Below, one piece after another: positions 62,871-64,000 of a DNA stretch of 64,000 nucleotides (position 1 is the first letter of the stretch; the number at the start of each line of letters is the position of its first letter). Origin of the DNA: Bacteroides oleiciplenus YIT 12058. GTDB lineage: Bacteria; Bacteroidota; Bacteroidia; Bacteroidales; Bacteroidaceae. Below the pieces are notes generated by a model. The model saw only the letters and a list, made by a program, of their open reading frames with translations, was not told the origin of the DNA and searched no databases. The DNA lies in assembly GCF_000315485.1 (NCBI RefSeq), contig NZ_JH992942.1:226028-290027 (forward strand), in the 5' to 3' direction. The position numbers and the translations under genes were made by a program.

Positions 62871-64000
62871 TTAATCAGAACTTTTCTTTCCTAAAGGAAT
62901 AGAAAGTCCGATGAAAGCATTCACATGTTTGGAATTGTTTCCGAAATACATGTAGTCGGTTCCCAACATTAAAGGACCTACTTTGAAGGCGATACCGAAT
63001 GTCTCGCCACCTTGTATCATGGAGTAACTTAATGAAGCATTAATTAAGGTGTTTGGACGATAATTGGCTGAGAGAGTCAATTCGGAGTATGTTTTTAATT
63101 GTCCGAAACGGGTGGTTGACAATAAGCCTAAGCCCAATTTGTTATCCAGCAATCCGTATTCTCCCCCTAAAACCATAGTCGGTGATAAAGAAGTGGTGCG
63201 AGACTTGTTTTCTTTCTTCTGCAAACCGTATAATTCAAAATCCAGCACTTCGGATGAATCACCGTAATTGTCTTTATTAATAATCGTATTTTTGTTTGAT
63301 TCGGCTATCTGAGTGCTCGATTTGCCCCAGGAGATAAATCCTAAATCAAGAATTGCGGCAGAGAAGGTGAGGTTCTTCATTACCTGATAACTTGCTCCCA
63401 AATCGAAGCCTGCTCCGTAACCGCTGATGCCGAAGTTGTTGTTGTCCAGATCGGTGATGTATCCATTTTCTTCTTCTAAATCCAGTCCTTTGGCAGAGGC
63501 TTCCAGATATGCATCCGCTTTCAATTGCAATTCAGAGTCTATTCCTGCTTCTTTTGCGGATATATAGAGTTGGTTGATCTTTAGGTTTATATTTCCGGCA
63601 CCTAATAAAAGTTTAGCTTTACCACCTATGGTCAGGCGTTCGTTGATGGCACGTGAATAGCCTGCTCCGACTTCTATATAAGAATTTAGACGCAGTTTCT
63701 CATTTTGGATATTGAAAGCTTGTTGACCTTCCCAATTAAAGTTTTCCACATCTACCGCCCGCAGATACTCGAACATGGTTTTGGGGATTGTGGCATCTAC
63801 ATCTACGCGAGCTCCGACGTTGAACGACCAAAAGCTTTTTCCTTTATAGAATCCGAAAGAGATAACATCAGTGTTGAGACTGATATTCAACTCATTCATG
63901 CCTTTCAAGCGGTTGTAGAACTTGTCATTGTTATAAAATTCTCCGTCGGAATCAAAAATGTCAATGACGTCTTGGATGCCCAGAGAATTGGATGATACCT
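62871..64000 (-). CDS. DUF5723 family outer-membrane-type protein (5' end missing)
   Basis: The reading frame stays open to base 64000 on the minus strand (it begins VSSNSLGIQDVIDIFDSD), so the N terminus and signal peptide lie outside the window; the visible part is about 376 residues. The sequence is rich in alternating strands and glycines (VGARVDVDATIPKTMFEYL; YIEVGAGYSRAINERLTIGG; FGIAFKVGPLMLGTDYMYFG), and ends FIGLSIPLGKKSS, as in beta-barrel proteins of the PorV/OmpA-like DUF5723 group. Function unknown; it is not part of a secretion locus that I can see here. Confidence 0.8.
   Translation of the reverse strand, partial: VSSNSLGIQDVIDIFDSDGEFYNNDKFYNRLKGMNELNISLNTDVISFGFYKGKSFWSFNVGARVDVDATIPKTMFEYLRAVDVENFNWEGQQAFNIQNEKLRLNSYIEVGAGYSRAINERLTIGGKAKLLLGAGNINLKINQLYISAKEAGIDSELQLKADAYLEASAKGLDLEEENGYITDLDNNNFGISGYGAGFDLGASYQVMKNLTFSAAILDLGFISWGKSSTQIAESNKNTIINKDNYGDSSEVLDFELYGLQKKENKSRTTSLSPTMVLGGEYGLLDNKLGLGLLSTTRFGQLKTYSELTLSANYRPNTLINASLSYSMIQGGETFGIAFKVGPLMLGTDYMYFGNNSKHVNAFIGLSIPLGKKSSD

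Overview
The window looks like chromosomal DNA of an intestinal Bacteroides species (order Bacteroidales). The signs are a SusC/SusD pair, many lipoproteins, Bacteroidales-only families (DUF4840, DUF4827, DUF2027-Smr, DUF5723, six-bladed beta-propeller lipoproteins), and upstream regions carrying the Bacteroides -7 motif TAnnTTTG instead of sigma-70 boxes. No tRNA, rRNA or CRISPR array was recognised. Both edge genes (susC on the left, a DUF5723 gene on the right) are cut by the window.

Region 1 (1-17753) is a polysaccharide utilisation locus. SusC and SusD are followed by GH92, an EEP phosphoesterase, an alkaline phosphatase, a GH63/MGH1-like glycosidase, GH125, GH20 and a calcineurin-type phosphoesterase, all on + and closely spaced. 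A convergent XylR-type regulator closes it. The enzyme set points to an alpha-mannose and HexNAc-containing glycan that carries phosphate esters. Region 2 (17754-27523) is a repeat-rich 1 kb spacer and then mostly housekeeping genes: thioesterase, Sua5/YrdC, CLC channel, fmt, an ECF sigma factor, a DUF4840 lipoprotein, rpe and comEC.

Region 3 (27612-33191) holds four six-bladed beta-propeller exported proteins and a DUF2809 membrane protein. Region 4 (33277-42371) is an RND efflux operon with one adaptor, one TolC-like protein and two different permeases. A spacer with seven hairpin units at a 22-bp period and a DUF4143 ATPase on the minus strand follow.

Region 5 (44421-56422) is the most unusual part. 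A membrane-anchored TPR/HTH regulator is followed by two double-glycine-leader peptides with four conserved cysteines, each in a duplicated cassette (terminator, promoter, about 130-nt leader, peptide gene) and each followed by beta-propeller lipoproteins. One propeller gene is truncated and one lipoprotein start is a remnant. Downstream are a VKOR-thioredoxin oxidase with a degenerate C39 domain, a C39-peptidase ABC exporter and an HlyD-type adaptor. Together they read as a secretion system for disulfide-bonded peptides, with the propellers as likely partners or immunity/receptor proteins.

Region 6 (56465-64000) is housekeeping again: nrnA-like DHH phosphoesterase, DUF4827 lipoprotein, glmM, a NUDIX-queA pair on the minus strand, a DUF2027-Smr protein, a large inverted repeat and the partial DUF5723 gene.
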